Below are positions 51,908 to 60,856 of a DNA stretch of 64,000 nt, piece by piece. The stretch spans positions 1-64,000 of the forward strand of contig CBINGZ010000030.1 in NCBI GenBank assembly GCA_966250335.1. Reading direction: 5' to 3'. The position numbers and the translations under genes are program-made. The DNA comes from OLB7 sp966250335 (GTDB taxonomy: Bacteria > Bacteroidota > Ignavibacteria > OLB7). Below the pieces are notes generated by a model. That model did not search any database. It was not told the DNA's origin and was given only the letters and a program-made list of their open reading frames with translations. The number at the start of each line of letters is the position of its first letter. The stretch's first letter is position 1.

Positions 51908-52603
51908 TCAGAACCGCCAGGCAAGCGACCCGCTGGCAAGAACCGGATACCACTCGACTCTTTTATCGTAATGATTGGAGGTCACGATCGTCGCCAGCTC
52001 GAACCCGATACGGAGATCGCTGAAGATCTGTGCCGAGGCTCCGATGTTCCCGGTCACGTTGGTTCCCCACTGGCCGGCGGTCAGTGAGTCGGGGCCGAGA
52101 TGCTCCCCGATACCGACGCTCGCCGAAAGATAGGGGTCGAGAATCCAGGTTTTCGGGAGCCATGCAACGCCCCCCAGAAACGCCGCCCGGCCGTCGATCC
52201 GCCTGCCGTTCATCATGAAGGCGACTCTCGGCATGAGGGCGTATCTGACGGCCGAGGTCGAATCGTTGAGCATGTAGAGGGCGTCGAACGAATAGCCGTC
52301 CAGGTTCAGATCCTCGAAGGCCGCCATCCGCATCCAGATCCGCGCTCCAAGAGTCAGCCTGTCGCTGAAGGCGTAGCGTCCGTAGAGCTCGCTGCCGGCG
52401 TCGGCATAGGCGCCGAACCCGGCCCCGGTCGATCCGTCGCGGCGCGTCTCGGCGAGCGCGCTCAGCGCCCCGACCACCTCCCCCTGCTCCTTCCGGAGCG
52501 GTCGCGCGGGAGGGTTGGCGTAGGGACTGTAGGCGAGCGAACAGCCTTCGATGAGAAGCGCCGCGAGGGCCACGAGAGGAACGAGGGATCTGAAGAGCGT
52601 CAT
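51908..52603 (-). CDS. Outer-membrane beta-barrel-like lipoprotein
   Basis: A 231-residue protein with a lipoprotein signal (LVALAALLIEGC, Cys21) and a body of alternating amphipathic strands: GAGFGAYADAGSELYGRYAF, DRLTLGARIWMRM, RYALMPRVAFMMNGR, GASAQIFSDLRIGFELA, ending in SGSLAWRF with a terminal Phe, as in outer-membrane barrels. About eight strands could form a small barrel. No family I can name. It opens the two-gene lipoprotein operon. Confidence 0.65.
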   Translation of the reverse strand: MTLFRSLVPLVALAALLIEGCSLAYSPYANPPARPLRKEQGEVVGALSALAETRRDGSTGAGFGAYADAGSELYGRYAFSDRLTLGARIWMRMAAFEDLNLDGYSFDALYMLNDSTSAVRYALMPRVAFMMNGRRIDGRAAFLGGVAWLPKTWILDPYLSASVGIGEHLGPDSLTAGQWGTNVTGNIGASAQIFSDLRIGFELATIVTSNHYDKRVEWYPVLASGSLAWRF

Positions 52604-52869
52604 CGTTGCACTAATGCGGATGAAAGAATGGAAGGACCGATCCCGCTCAAGGGATTCCGGAGCGGAACAAGTTATCGCGGGACGGGAGATCGATCACCGG
52701 GAAATCGACGAGAGCCGGAGGGTCCGGCGGGAAACCGGCGTTATCTACGGCGATGCCGGAAGAGATGACACCCGATCGCCGGAGAACATAACAGCGGGCC
52801 TTTTCCACAACCTGCCCGTACGTTCGGATCGTATTCGACGCGACACATTCATCCCCCCGAACAAAAAAC

Positions 52870-52912
52870 ATCCCCCTCCACCGGACAAATCATGTATCCG
52901 ACGGAGGGGGAT
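52870..52912 (-). terminator. Terminator of the act-cox respiratory operon
   Basis: ATCCCCCTCC pairs perfectly with GGAGGGGGAT around a 23-nt loop; on the minus strand the stem is followed by GTTTTTTG. It lies about 20 bp beyond the end of the subunit IV gene. The gap 52604-52933 otherwise holds only the divergent leader of the barrel lipoprotein gene; I see no gene there. Confidence 0.9.
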
Positions 52913-52933
52913 AGCCTGTACCCCAAAGGTTCT

Positions 52934-53236
52934 CTAGCGTCCGGCGCCGAACGGCACCCAGCCGCGGCTGGCATAGTCGGTGAAGGTGAGCCCGAGCAGG
53001 ATCACCAGCCAGAGCACCCCGGCGCCGACGAAGACCCAGGTGAGCCTGCTGCTGTAGCGGACATGCATGAAGTAGAGCACCACGAGCACCGCCTTGACGA
53101 TGGCGATCGTCATCGCCACGAAGATGTTCAGCGGTCCCAGGTCGACGTACGCGACCGCGACGGTCAGCACCAGCAGGACCATGAGGATCGCGAAGATCGT
53201 GTAGTACGTTTTCTTGGGTATGATATGTCCGGACAT
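52934..53236 (-). CDS. Cytochrome c oxidase subunit IV (caa3 type)
   Basis: A 100-residue inner-membrane protein with three transmembrane helices (YTIFAILMVLLVLTVAVAYV, LNIFVAMTIAIVKAVLVVLY, VFVGAGVLWLVILLGLTFTD) and the family motif VKAVLVVLYFMHVRYSS. It is the small subunit that helps assemble and stabilise the haem-copper oxidase. It is the last gene of the respiratory operon, about 95 bp after coxC, and is directly followed by the operon terminator. Confidence 0.88.
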   Translation of the reverse strand: MSGHIIPKKTYYTIFAILMVLLVLTVAVAYVDLGPLNIFVAMTIAIVKAVLVVLYFMHVRYSSRLTWVFVGAGVLWLVILLGLTFTDYASRGWVPFGAGR

Positions 53237-53330
53237 GACTTGCCGTGTAAACGTTGACGATTGAACCGATCGTGATCCGCTCCCCGAACCGCCCTTCAGC
53301 GGCTCCGCCCGGGTCGCCTCCCCCTTTTCA

Positions 53331-53996
53331 TCAGACCGGATGGATCAGATAGAGGAGCGGATAAAGGAAGATCCAGACGATGTCGACGAAGTGCCAGTAG
53401 AGACCGACCATCTCCACCGGGTTGTTGTATTCGGGCGTGTAGCGCCCCTTCCATGCCTTGTAGGCGATCGGCGCAACCACCCCCAGGCCGATGATCATGT
53501 GAAGCCCGTGAAGGCCGGTCATGACCACGTAGAGATAGAGGTACATCTCCATCCCCTTCGCGTTCGGGCTGTCGGAGATGAAGTTGAGCCCGGGGAAGAG
53601 ATGGTCGTGCCACTTGTGGGTGTACTCGAACGCCTTCACGCCGAGGAACGCGGCGCCCAGGATCATCGTGACGACCATGAAGATCGCCCCCTTCTTCCCC
53701 TTCCCCTCCTGCACGGCGTGGACCGCCAGCGCCATCGTAAGGCTGCTGATCAGCAGCACCCCGGTGTTGATGCCGCCGAGCGTCGCGTCCAGATGACGGC
53801 TGGCCTCGACGACCGCTTCCGGGAAATGCCACCGCAGGAGCGTGTATCCAAGGAAGAGGCCGCTGAAGAACATGATCTCGGTGACGAGGAATCCCCACAT
53901 CCCCAGCGACGAGGCTTCGTGCTGCTGGTCGAGATCATCGAACTGATGCGCCAGCCCGTGCGGGTGGGCCTCGCTATGTCCATGACTATGCGACAC
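53331..53996 (-). CDS. coxC: Cytochrome c oxidase subunit III
   Basis: A 221-residue inner-membrane protein with five predicted helices, the short form without the two N-terminal helices. Family motifs are LGMWGFLVTEIMFFSGLFLG, TGLHGLHMIIGLG and the final YWHFVDIVWIFLYPLLYL. The His-rich N-terminus (MSHSHGHSEAHPHG) is common in caa3 clusters. It overlaps the end of coxA by 11 bp. It supports turnover stability of the oxidase and does not bind redox centres. Confidence 0.95.
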   Translation of the reverse strand: MSHSHGHSEAHPHGLAHQFDDLDQQHEASSLGMWGFLVTEIMFFSGLFLGYTLLRWHFPEAVVEASRHLDATLGGINTGVLLISSLTMALAVHAVQEGKGKKGAIFMVVTMILGAAFLGVKAFEYTHKWHDHLFPGLNFISDSPNAKGMEMYLYLYVVMTGLHGLHMIIGLGVVAPIAYKAWKGRYTPEYNNPVEMVGLYWHFVDIVWIFLYPLLYLIHPV

Positions 53997-55695
53997 GCTC
54001 TAACTCCTTTTGAACTTGTTGATACCGTTCCTCCTCCTCCTCGGTCGAGTAGGCGTAGGCCTCCTCGGTCACGATCGGGGTCTGCAGGAAGTTCTCGGTC
54101 GGCGGAGGGGAGGAGGTCTCCCACTCCAGGCCGGTCGCGCGCCACGGGTTCGGTCCCGCCACGCGGCCGTAGCGGAGCGACCAGATGAAGTAGACCAGCG
54201 GGATCGCGAACCCGACCGCCAGGATCGAGGCGCCCGCCGTCGACATCACGTTCAGCACCTGGAACTCGTCCGGGTAGACGTGATAGCGCCGCGGCATGCC
54301 GAGATATCCCAGAAGGAACTGCGGGAAGAACGTAAGGTTGAATCCGAGATAGATCACCAGCGCCGAGAGACGTCCCCAGCCTTCCGGGTACATCCGGCCG
54401 GTGATCTTGGGCCACCAGAAATGCATCGCCCCCAGATACGCGATCACGGTGGCTCCCACCATGATATAATGGAAGTGGGCGACGATGAAGTAGGTGTCGT
54501 GGATATGGATATCCACGCCGAGCGACGCGCAGATCAGACCGGTCAGGCCGCCGATGGTGAACAGACCGATGAACGCCATGGCGTAGAGCATCGGCGTGTT
54601 GTAGGAGATCGATCCCTTGAAGAGGGTGGCGATCCAGTTGAAGACCTTGATCGCCGACGGGATGGCGACGATATAGCTGAGGAAGGAGAAGACCATCCCC
54701 GCGTACGCCGACTGGCCGCTGACGAACATGTGATGTCCCCACACCAGGAACCCGAAGACCGCGATGGCAAGGCTGCTGAAGGCGATGAACGAATAGCCGA
54801 AGACGCGGCGGCGCGAGAAGGCGCTGACCAGCTCGCTGATCACCCCCATCGCCGGCAGAATCATGATATAGACGGCCGGATGCGAGTAGAACCAGAAAAG
54901 ATGCTGGAAGAGGACCGGATCACCGCCGAGGGCCGGGTCGAAGAGGCCGACCTGGAAGATCCGCTCGGTCGCCAGGAGCACCACGGCGATCGCCAGCACC
55001 GGCGTGCCGAGGAGCATGATGAGGCTTGTGGCGTAGTTGGCCCAGATGAAGAGGGGAAGACGCGACCACGTCAGCCCCGGGGCCCGCATCTTGTGGACCG
55101 TCACCAGGAAGTTCAACCCCGTGAAGATGGAGGAGAATCCCATGATGAAGACTCCGATGCCGGTCAGCAGCACATAGGAGTTGGAGTACCCCGTGCTGTA
55201 GGGGGCATAGAACGTCCAGCCGGTATCGACGCCGCCGGCCACCATGACGATGATGGTGATGATGCCGCCGACCACGTAGAGATACCAGCTCGCCAGGTTG
55301 ATCCTGGGGAACGCCAGATCGCGGGCGCCGATCATCAGCGGCACAAGGAAGTTGCCGAGCACGGCCGGGATCGAGGGGATCAGGAAGAAGAACACCATGA
55401 TGATCCCATGCATGGTGAAGAGCCGGTTGTACGTCTCGGAATCGACGAGATCGGCCTTCGGGGTCATCAGCTCCATCCGGATCAGCGAGGCGAAGACTCC
55501 ACCGACGATGAAGAAGACGGTGATCGAGATCAGATAGAGAAGTCCGATCCGCTTGTGATCCTTCGTCAGCAGCCACGACTTGATGCCGTACCCGGCGTTC
55601 AGGTAGTGGCTGGCGGGCATCTCCGGCTCACCCCCGATCGTGGTCGGGTGGTCGGTGGCCTGCTCCGTGTTCGTGATTGTCTGTACCGTTTCCAT
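53986..55695 (-). CDS. coxA: Cytochrome c oxidase subunit I, A2-type haem-copper oxidase
   Basis: A 569-residue catalytic subunit with 12 helices. Haem and copper ligands are visible: TMHGIIMVFFFLIPSI (His for the low-spin haem), WFYSHPAVYIMILPAMG (Cu-B His and the crosslinked Tyr), VWGHHMFVSGQ (two Cu-B His), and AHFHYIMVGATV (haem His pair). The D-channel entry is ARDLAFPRINLASW. The YSHPAVY motif, with Tyr-Ser in place of the Glu of A1 enzymes, marks the A2 type known from Rhodothermus and Thermus caa3. It reduces oxygen to water and pumps protons. Gene order coxB-coxA-coxC-coxD is standard. Confidence 0.97.
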   Translation of the reverse strand: METVQTITNTEQATDHPTTIGGEPEMPASHYLNAGYGIKSWLLTKDHKRIGLLYLISITVFFIVGGVFASLIRMELMTPKADLVDSETYNRLFTMHGIIMVFFFLIPSIPAVLGNFLVPLMIGARDLAFPRINLASWYLYVVGGIITIIVMVAGGVDTGWTFYAPYSTGYSNSYVLLTGIGVFIMGFSSIFTGLNFLVTVHKMRAPGLTWSRLPLFIWANYATSLIMLLGTPVLAIAVVLLATERIFQVGLFDPALGGDPVLFQHLFWFYSHPAVYIMILPAMGVISELVSAFSRRRVFGYSFIAFSSLAIAVFGFLVWGHHMFVSGQSAYAGMVFSFLSYIVAIPSAIKVFNWIATLFKGSISYNTPMLYAMAFIGLFTIGGLTGLICASLGVDIHIHDTYFIVAHFHYIMVGATVIAYLGAMHFWWPKITGRMYPEGWGRLSALVIYLGFNLTFFPQFLLGYLGMPRRYHVYPDEFQVLNVMSTAGASILAVGFAIPLVYFIWSLRYGRVAGPNPWRATGLEWETSSPPPTENFLQTPIVTEEAYAYSTEEEEERYQQVQKELERVA

Positions 55696-55700
55696 CTAGC

Positions 55701-56738
55701 TCAGTTTGCCGTTGATGTCGTATTCGGTGTCGTAGTCTCGGATGCCCTGGTCGCGGGGACCGTGCCGGAGGGAGCGGCCTGGGAAGGGGGGGCGCCGGTG
55801 GCCGTCGCCCCCTGACCGCCGATCGACTTGATATAGGCGACGATCTGCATCACGTCATCCTCGCTCAGCTGCCCCTTGTAGGTCGGCATGATCGGCTGAT
55901 ACCCAGCCACGACCTGGGTCGTGGGGGTGTAGATCGACTCACGGATATAGTTGTCGTTCGCCGTGACCGTCTCGCCGCTCTGAAGCTTGACCTCCTTGCC
56001 GTAGACTCCCGTCAGCGAGGGGCCGCGCGATCCTGCGCTCTCACCGTGGCAGGTGTTGCACCCGAACTGGTTGAAGAGACGCGCGCCGGCCTGTGCCGGG
56101 GTCTCCGACGCCGCTCCGCCCGCCAGCCACGCCTCGTAGTCGCGGGGCTGCATGGCGATCACACGGCCGATCATCATGGAGTGCTGCGTGCCGCAGTATT
56201 CGGTGCAGAAGAGATGATACGTCCCCGGCTTCGTCGCCTCGAACCAGACGTTCGTGTAGCGCCCCGGCAGCACGTCGCTCTTGATACGGAAGGCGGGCAC
56301 GTAGAGGGAATGGATGACATCCTGCGAGGTCATCATGATATTGATCGGCTGCCCCACCGGAACGTGGAGTTCGTTGACCTCACGCTTGCCGTCCGGGCTC
56401 TGGAATTTCCACATCCACTGCTTGCCGATCGCATGGTAGGTGATCGCGTCGGAGGGGGGACGGACGACCTCGAAGTAGACGCTGGTCGACCAGCCGAAGA
56501 TCACGAGCGCAATCGCCAGCGGCACGATGATCCAGATCGCCTCCATCATATGGTTCGACGCCGGAGGGTTGCTCCTGTCGACCACACGACCGCGATGGTA
56601 CTTGACCGCGAAGTAGACGACCAGGACGAAGATCAGCAGGGTGAAGAACGCCGTGACCCCCACGATGAAGAGGTACACCGCATCCACCTTGCCCGCTACC
56701 GTGGAGGCCTGCTCCGGAAATAAGGGAAAATCCCACAT
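55701..56738 (-). CDS. coxB: Cytochrome c oxidase subunit II fused to cytochrome c (caa3)
   Basis: A 345-residue membrane-anchored subunit. Two N-terminal helices (about 22-48 and 68-90), then the CuA cupredoxin domain with HSLYVPAFRIKSDVLPGR and the ligand set in FCTEYCGTQHSMM. From about residue 222 a fused haem c domain begins: CNTCHGESAG (haem motif) and MPTYKG with the axial Met, ending in a Thr/Pro/Ala-rich tail. The fusion defines the caa3 type. It accepts electrons, in this context from ActE or directly from alternative complex III, and passes them to subunit I. Start is 5 bp upstream of coxA in the operon order. Confidence 0.96.
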   Translation of the reverse strand: MWDFPLFPEQASTVAGKVDAVYLFIVGVTAFFTLLIFVLVVYFAVKYHRGRVVDRSNPPASNHMMEAIWIIVPLAIALVIFGWSTSVYFEVVRPPSDAITYHAIGKQWMWKFQSPDGKREVNELHVPVGQPINIMMTSQDVIHSLYVPAFRIKSDVLPGRYTNVWFEATKPGTYHLFCTEYCGTQHSMMIGRVIAMQPRDYEAWLAGGAASETPAQAGARLFNQFGCNTCHGESAGSRGPSLTGVYGKEVKLQSGETVTANDNYIRESIYTPTTQVVAGYQPIMPTYKGQLSEDDVMQIVAYIKSIGGQGATATGAPPSQAAPSGTVPATRASETTTPNTTSTAN

Positions 56739-56773
56739 GGCTCGTTAGAAAGATCTAAGGCAAAGAATTCGGA

Positions 56774-57643
56774 TTAGTTGTTCATCCCGGACCGGAGCCG
56801 GACCAGCGATGCGTCGCGGACCTTCTTCCGCTTCTCGCGGCGCATCATCACCACCAGGAATCCCCCGAGCCCCAGTGCGGTGACGGCGGCCCCGATCTGC
56901 AGCGACGTCCGAATCGTCATCCCGTACTTGCCGGTCAGCGGGTCGTACGAGTAGCAGAGAAGCATCAGCATATCGACCGGCGATCCGATCTTTCCGCCGG
57001 AGGCGTCCACCAGCGCAAGCTGAAGGTCCTTCGCCGAGAACTCGACGCCGAACTGGTAGGCGGCCACCCGCCCGTCGGGGGTGATCACCATCATGGTGCT
57101 GCCGTGGGCATACTGCCGCGAGACCGAATCGTAGACGTATCGGAATCCGACAACATCGGCGAGCTGCCTGATCGCCCTCTCCTCCCCCGTCAGGAAGCTC
57201 CAGGCGTTGGCGGCCCCCTCACGGTTGTAGAAGCGGACGTAGGAGAGCTTCTTCTCCATCGCCTCGGCCGGCGTCTCGCTCGGGTCGATGCTGACGGTTA
57301 CCATCTTGAAGTCCTTCCCCGGCTCCAGCTTGATCACCCGGAGCGACTTCACCATGCCGTTGAGAACCTGGGTGCAGAGCATCGAGCAGCGATTGTACGC
57401 AAGGGTCAGGATTACCGGCTTGTCGCCGAAGTAATCCCCCAGCTTCACATCGCGCCCCGCCTCGTCCTTGAACCGGAGATCGAGCGGAATCTGCGCGTTC
57501 AGATTCTGCGCGATCGTGATGTCGTTGATGATTTCGGCGCCGGTGCGCACACGCTCGTCGGCGCGCGCCGGGAGAACGGCGAAGGAAGCCAGCAGAAATC
57601 CCAGTACGATACTCTTCTTCATCCTGTTCATGATCATCCTCAT
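56774..57643 (-). CDS. SCO1/SenC-type copper chaperone for oxidase assembly
   Basis: A 289-residue envelope protein with an N-terminal signal/anchor (VLGFLLASFAVLPARA) and a thioredoxin-fold SCO domain: copper-binding CSMLC motif in LAYNRCSMLCTQVL near residue 88 and the later ligand His in YAHGSTMMVITPDG. A C-terminal helix (AAVTALGLGGFLVVMM) followed by basic residues gives a second membrane anchor, a feature of this group. It loads CuA of subunit II, whose gene follows about 35 bp downstream. Three in-frame ATGs within the first eight codons leave the exact start open. Confidence 0.92.
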   Translation of the reverse strand: MRMIMNRMKKSIVLGFLLASFAVLPARADERVRTGAEIINDITIAQNLNAQIPLDLRFKDEAGRDVKLGDYFGDKPVILTLAYNRCSMLCTQVLNGMVKSLRVIKLEPGKDFKMVTVSIDPSETPAEAMEKKLSYVRFYNREGAANAWSFLTGEERAIRQLADVVGFRYVYDSVSRQYAHGSTMMVITPDGRVAAYQFGVEFSAKDLQLALVDASGGKIGSPVDMLMLLCYSYDPLTGKYGMTIRTSLQIGAAVTALGLGGFLVVMMRREKRKKVRDASLVRLRSGMNN

Positions 57644-57678
57644 TCGGCTGTAGTACTCACTCGATGCGCGTCCGCTCG

Positions 57679-57726
57679 CCCGGGAAACGGGCAGCCCGGG
57701 GAACGGGCAGCCCCGGAAACGGGCAG
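57679..57726. repeat. Three tandem 16-bp repeats between operon genes
   Basis: Three direct copies of a 16-bp unit close to CCCGGGAAACGGGCAG at 57679, 57695 and 57711, with one to two changes each. They lie in the 105-bp gap upstream of the SCO gene on the minus strand. Each unit can form a small hairpin (CCCG...CGGG), so the block may set mRNA processing or be a slippage product. Confidence 0.7.
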
Positions 57727-57748
57727 TTCATCTCCGTCGCGTCACGAC

Positions 57749-58282
57749 CTACTGCCGGGCCGGGGCGGCTCCCTCTCCCGTCACGACGCTGTCGGCGCGG
57801 CGTACCTGCGCCGAATCGATCACGACCGTCCTGCCGCGGGAGGGAAGCCCCGTACGGGCGACCATCTCCAGAGCCGAGTCGATCGGGATATGGGCGACGC
57901 GTCCGGTGGAGTCGACCCACCCGTAGCTGTTCATCGCCGAATCCTGTTCCTTTATGAAGGCGTCCAGATCGAGGTACGGATTCTCCTGGAGCGCCGGCTC
58001 ACGGTATCTCCGCACGGTGTCGGCCACCGGCGAGCGGGGCTTGTCGTGCTCGGCCCTGCGCGACTCCAGCAGCTCGAAGAGCCCCCAGAGCACCAGATGC
58101 GTCACACCCAGGCCGGCGAAGAGGACGACCAGGAACTTCGCAATGGGAGCTATCGCGACATCCGAGCCCTCGTGGACATGCTCGGGCGTGGAGGCCATGG
58201 CGTGCGACCTGGTTTCGGCCGGACGCACATCCTCATTATCTATGAACTTCTCCGGTTCGCCTTTCTGCTTCGGTTCAGCCAT
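57749..58282 (-). CDS. Small membrane-anchored protein of the act-cox cluster
   Basis: A 177-residue protein with one transmembrane helix (about residues 46-68, AKFLVVLFAGLGVTHLVLWGLFEL) and a soluble domain on the outside. The latter has LQENPYLDLDAFIKEQDSAM, then GWVDSTGRVAHIPIDSALEMVARTGL, a pattern I know from uncharacterised proteins beside alternative complex III and caa3 genes. The last residues are variable. It overlaps actF by 8 bp. A role in assembly or in linking the two complexes is plausible but not shown. Confidence 0.7.
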   Translation of the reverse strand: MAEPKQKGEPEKFIDNEDVRPAETRSHAMASTPEHVHEGSDVAIAPIAKFLVVLFAGLGVTHLVLWGLFELLESRRAEHDKPRSPVADTVRRYREPALQENPYLDLDAFIKEQDSAMNSYGWVDSTGRVAHIPIDSALEMVARTGLPSRGRTVVIDSAQVRRADSVVTGEGAAPARQ

Positions 58283-59603
58283 GTTTCTGCTCCTGCATCA
58301 TATGGTCGTAGCCCGCATGAAGGTGGCCGGTGACCGACTCCGCCTCATGCTCGTCTCCGTGTGCGATACGTTCCAGCGCGTCCTGAAGGCGCGGGTCGCC
58401 GAGGGGCGCCAGCGTCACGTCGCGCAGGTTCCAGAAGTAGAAGGCGAGCCAGATTCCGCCGATGCCGAGCGGCGCGGCCAGATCGAGCCAGTGGAACCCG
58501 AAGAGGGCATGCTCGACTCCGCCGCCGTGCCCCTGATGGAACGCCGGGACGATCAGCCAGAAGAGATCGATCAGGCGCATGACGAGCATGAAGAGCGCCA
58601 CGCCCCCCAGGATCTGCGCGTTCCGCTTGTTCTTCCTGGAGAGAAGGATCAGGAAGGGGACGGTGAAATGAAGGATCACCAGCACCCAGCCGACCACCCC
58701 CCAGCCGCCGTGCATGCGGATCGCGTACCACGGAGTCTCCTCCGCCACGTTCCCCGACCAGATGATCAGGAACTGCGAGAGCGATATATATGCCCAGAGC
58801 ATGGTGATCGCGAACTGAAGGTTCCCCAGATCGTGAAACATGCGGGGACGGAGGATGCCGGCCAGCGGCTGATAGGAGGCGAAACGGGTCACCATGACGT
58901 TCATCAGCGCCAGCGCACCGAGCGCGGCCCCGACGATGAAGAGGACGCCGTAGATGGTGGAGAACCAGTGCGGCTCCAGCGACATCATCCAGTCGACCGA
59001 GGCAAGGGTCGTGGTCAGGATCAGCGTGATCAGCGCAGCGGCGCTCACCCCCTGGATCTTCCGTGTCAGCACCGGATCGGAGGACTTCTCCTGCCTGGCG
59101 TTCATCCGGTTGACGATATATCCCAGCCCGATCCAGAGCGCGAAGTAGATGACGGCGCGGATGATGAAGAAGCTCGTATTCAGATACGCCGCCTTGTGGC
59201 GGAGCACCTCGTCGGCGGCGACCACATCCTCATGCGTCCACTCGTAGATATGATGCATCCCCAGGATCACCGGCACGAAGAGGAGCGCCATCAGCGGCAG
59301 CGTCTTCATGGCGGCCTCGACGAACCGGCGGATCACGAAGCCCCATGCGCCGGAGACCAGGTTATGGAGCATCTTGAGGGCGAACGCCCCCAGCGGGATC
59401 ATGAGCCAGTAGAGATAGCCGAGCAGGTACGACCTGAAGAACTGTTCGGTGTCGACCAGAAGGCCGACGACACAGAGGATCAGGCCGACCGCGCCGGCGA
59501 TCATCGCCCTGCTCTTCATCCGGTCCAGGGTCGGGCGGACGGCCGGGTCGTTCCCCTGGATCGCGTCCGGAGCCGGGGTTCCATGTGCGGTTGTATGGTT
59601 CAT
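58275..59603 (-). CDS. actF: Alternative complex III subunit ActF
   Basis: A 442-residue inner-membrane protein with about ten helices, related to NrfD-like ActC but more diverged. Signature regions include FFRSYLLGYLYWLMIPLGAF, LASVDWMMSLEPHWFSTIYG, LAYISLSQFLIIWSGN-like WAYISLSQFLIIWSGNVAEE and WLDLAAPLGIGGIWLAFYFW. In Rhodothermus complexes ActF is one of two large membrane subunits and may take part in proton translocation. Its ATG overlaps the stop of actE by 4 bp. The final 40 residues are His- and Glu-rich and cytoplasmic. Confidence 0.93.
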   Translation of the reverse strand: MNHTTAHGTPAPDAIQGNDPAVRPTLDRMKSRAMIAGAVGLILCVVGLLVDTEQFFRSYLLGYLYWLMIPLGAFALKMLHNLVSGAWGFVIRRFVEAAMKTLPLMALLFVPVILGMHHIYEWTHEDVVAADEVLRHKAAYLNTSFFIIRAVIYFALWIGLGYIVNRMNARQEKSSDPVLTRKIQGVSAAALITLILTTTLASVDWMMSLEPHWFSTIYGVLFIVGAALGALALMNVMVTRFASYQPLAGILRPRMFHDLGNLQFAITMLWAYISLSQFLIIWSGNVAEETPWYAIRMHGGWGVVGWVLVILHFTVPFLILLSRKNKRNAQILGGVALFMLVMRLIDLFWLIVPAFHQGHGGGVEHALFGFHWLDLAAPLGIGGIWLAFYFWNLRDVTLAPLGDPRLQDALERIAHGDEHEAESVTGHLHAGYDHMMQEQKHG

Positions 59604-60220
59604 TTCTTCGCTGTTCCCTGCAGTTTGCCGAGCTCGTCCGCGGAGAGATCGGAGGCGTTCGCGTTCTGGCTGAGCTGAAGCGCGCGGATATACGCGACGA
59701 TCGCCCAGCGGTCCTCGACCGGAACACGCGACGCGTAGCTGTACATCGTGCCGTAGCCGTTGGTAATGACGTCGAAGAAGTAGCCCGGAGCCGCGCTCCG
59801 CAGCCGCTCCTCGCTCAGTCTCGGCGGCGTCTTGAATCCTCGCTTGACGATCATTCCGTCACCGTTGCCGGTTCCGCCGTGGCAGGGGGAGCAGAAGATG
59901 CCGTAGCGCTCCCTGCCGCGCATCAGCACGGTACGGGTGACCTCCATCGGGAAGGTCGCGGCATAGCCGGAGGCGGCCGCTCCCGTATCTCCCGGCGTCC
60001 GCGCGGCGGCGGTGCGTCCTGTGTAGAGATGATCGTCGGTGCGGAGATGGCCGCGCGCGACGGTTCCGGGCACCAGCGGGCGGGCCCCCTGTTCGTCGCG
60101 GAAGAAGTCGCTCTTCGACAGCGGCATCACCTTCGGCTGGTCGTACATGTCGTTGCAGCCGGCCATAAGGACCGCGGCCAGGAGTAGATATCGTATTACG
60201 ACTCGCATGTCTCGCTTCAA
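59600..60220 (-). CDS. actE: Alternative complex III monohaem cytochrome c lipoprotein ActE
   Basis: A 206-residue lipoprotein (LLLAAVLMAGC, Cys22) with one cytochrome c domain: haem motif CSPCHGGTGNGDGMIVKRGF near residue 111 and the axial Met likely in YGTMYSYASRV. Upstream of it the family motif GARPLVPGTVARG is present. ActE passes electrons from the iron-sulfur/haem part of alternative complex III to the terminal oxidase or a soluble carrier. The gene overlaps actF by 4 bp. Confidence 0.94.
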   Translation of the reverse strand: MKRDMRVVIRYLLLAAVLMAGCNDMYDQPKVMPLSKSDFFRDEQGARPLVPGTVARGHLRTDDHLYTGRTAAARTPGDTGAAASGYAATFPMEVTRTVLMRGRERYGIFCSPCHGGTGNGDGMIVKRGFKTPPRLSEERLRSAAPGYFFDVITNGYGTMYSYASRVPVEDRWAIVAYIRALQLSQNANASDLSADELGKLQGTAKK

Positions 60221-60283
60221 AGTATATCCCGATCCTCCGTTCCCCCGCCGGATCTCGTGCGCGGGACCGTCGGCCGGCCGGTT

Positions 60284-60835
60284 CTAGTGCGGAACCTCCA
60301 CCAGCAGGCGCGGCTCAAGACTCTCCAGGAACCCGCGTGTCCTGGCCCCTTCGAACGCCGGGTCGCGCGCCTCGATCGCCAGGAAGAAGGCGTCGCGGCT
60401 TGCGTGCTCCCGGAACCGCTTCACATTGAAGACCGGATGGTACGGCATCGGCAGTCCGTTCAGAAGGATCATGCCGAAGACCGCCGTCAGCGCGGCGCAG
60501 AGCACCGTGGTCTCGAACGTCACCGGGATGAAGCTCGGCACGCTGAAGTAGGGGCGACCGCCGACGTTCATCGGATAGTTGATCACCGATACCCAGTACT
60601 GCAACCCCAGCCCGCCGATACAGCCGATCACGCCGCCGATGAAGACGAGCATCGGGAGCCTGTTCTTCCGGAACCCGACGGCGTCGGAGAGCCCCTCCAC
60701 CGGGAACGGGGAATACGCGTCCATCCGGCGGTAACCCGCCTGATACGCTCTCTGTGCGGCGTCGACCAGCTTCTCCGGCGTGTCGAACTCCGCCAACAAT
60801 CCATATATGGGAGGTCTTTCCATAATGCCTGCCAT
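60284..60835 (-). CDS. actD: Alternative complex III subunit ActD (DUF3341)
   Basis: A 183-residue protein of the ActD/DUF3341 family. The N-terminal soluble part has the family start PPIYGLLAEFDTPEKLVDAA and YRRMDAYSPFPVEGL; two helices follow (LPMLVFIGGVIGCIGGLGLQ and TTVLCAALTAVFGMILLNG), then FNVKRFREHASRDAFFLAIE. It is a small membrane subunit of the quinol:cytochrome c oxidoreductase without redox centres. It lies 21 bp after actC and 63 bp before actE. Confidence 0.94.
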   Translation of the reverse strand: MAGIMERPPIYGLLAEFDTPEKLVDAAQRAYQAGYRRMDAYSPFPVEGLSDAVGFRKNRLPMLVFIGGVIGCIGGLGLQYWVSVINYPMNVGGRPYFSVPSFIPVTFETTVLCAALTAVFGMILLNGLPMPYHPVFNVKRFREHASRDAFFLAIEARDPAFEGARTRGFLESLEPRLLVEVPH

Positions 60836-60856
60836 GATGCCTGAGTACCTTATCTA

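Noticed and set aside
54010..55815. A 601-codon plus-strand frame opposite coxA and other long antisense frames in the act-cox operon
   Set aside because: Composition (Arg/His/Asp/Glu-rich) marks them as shadows of highly conserved respiratory genes.
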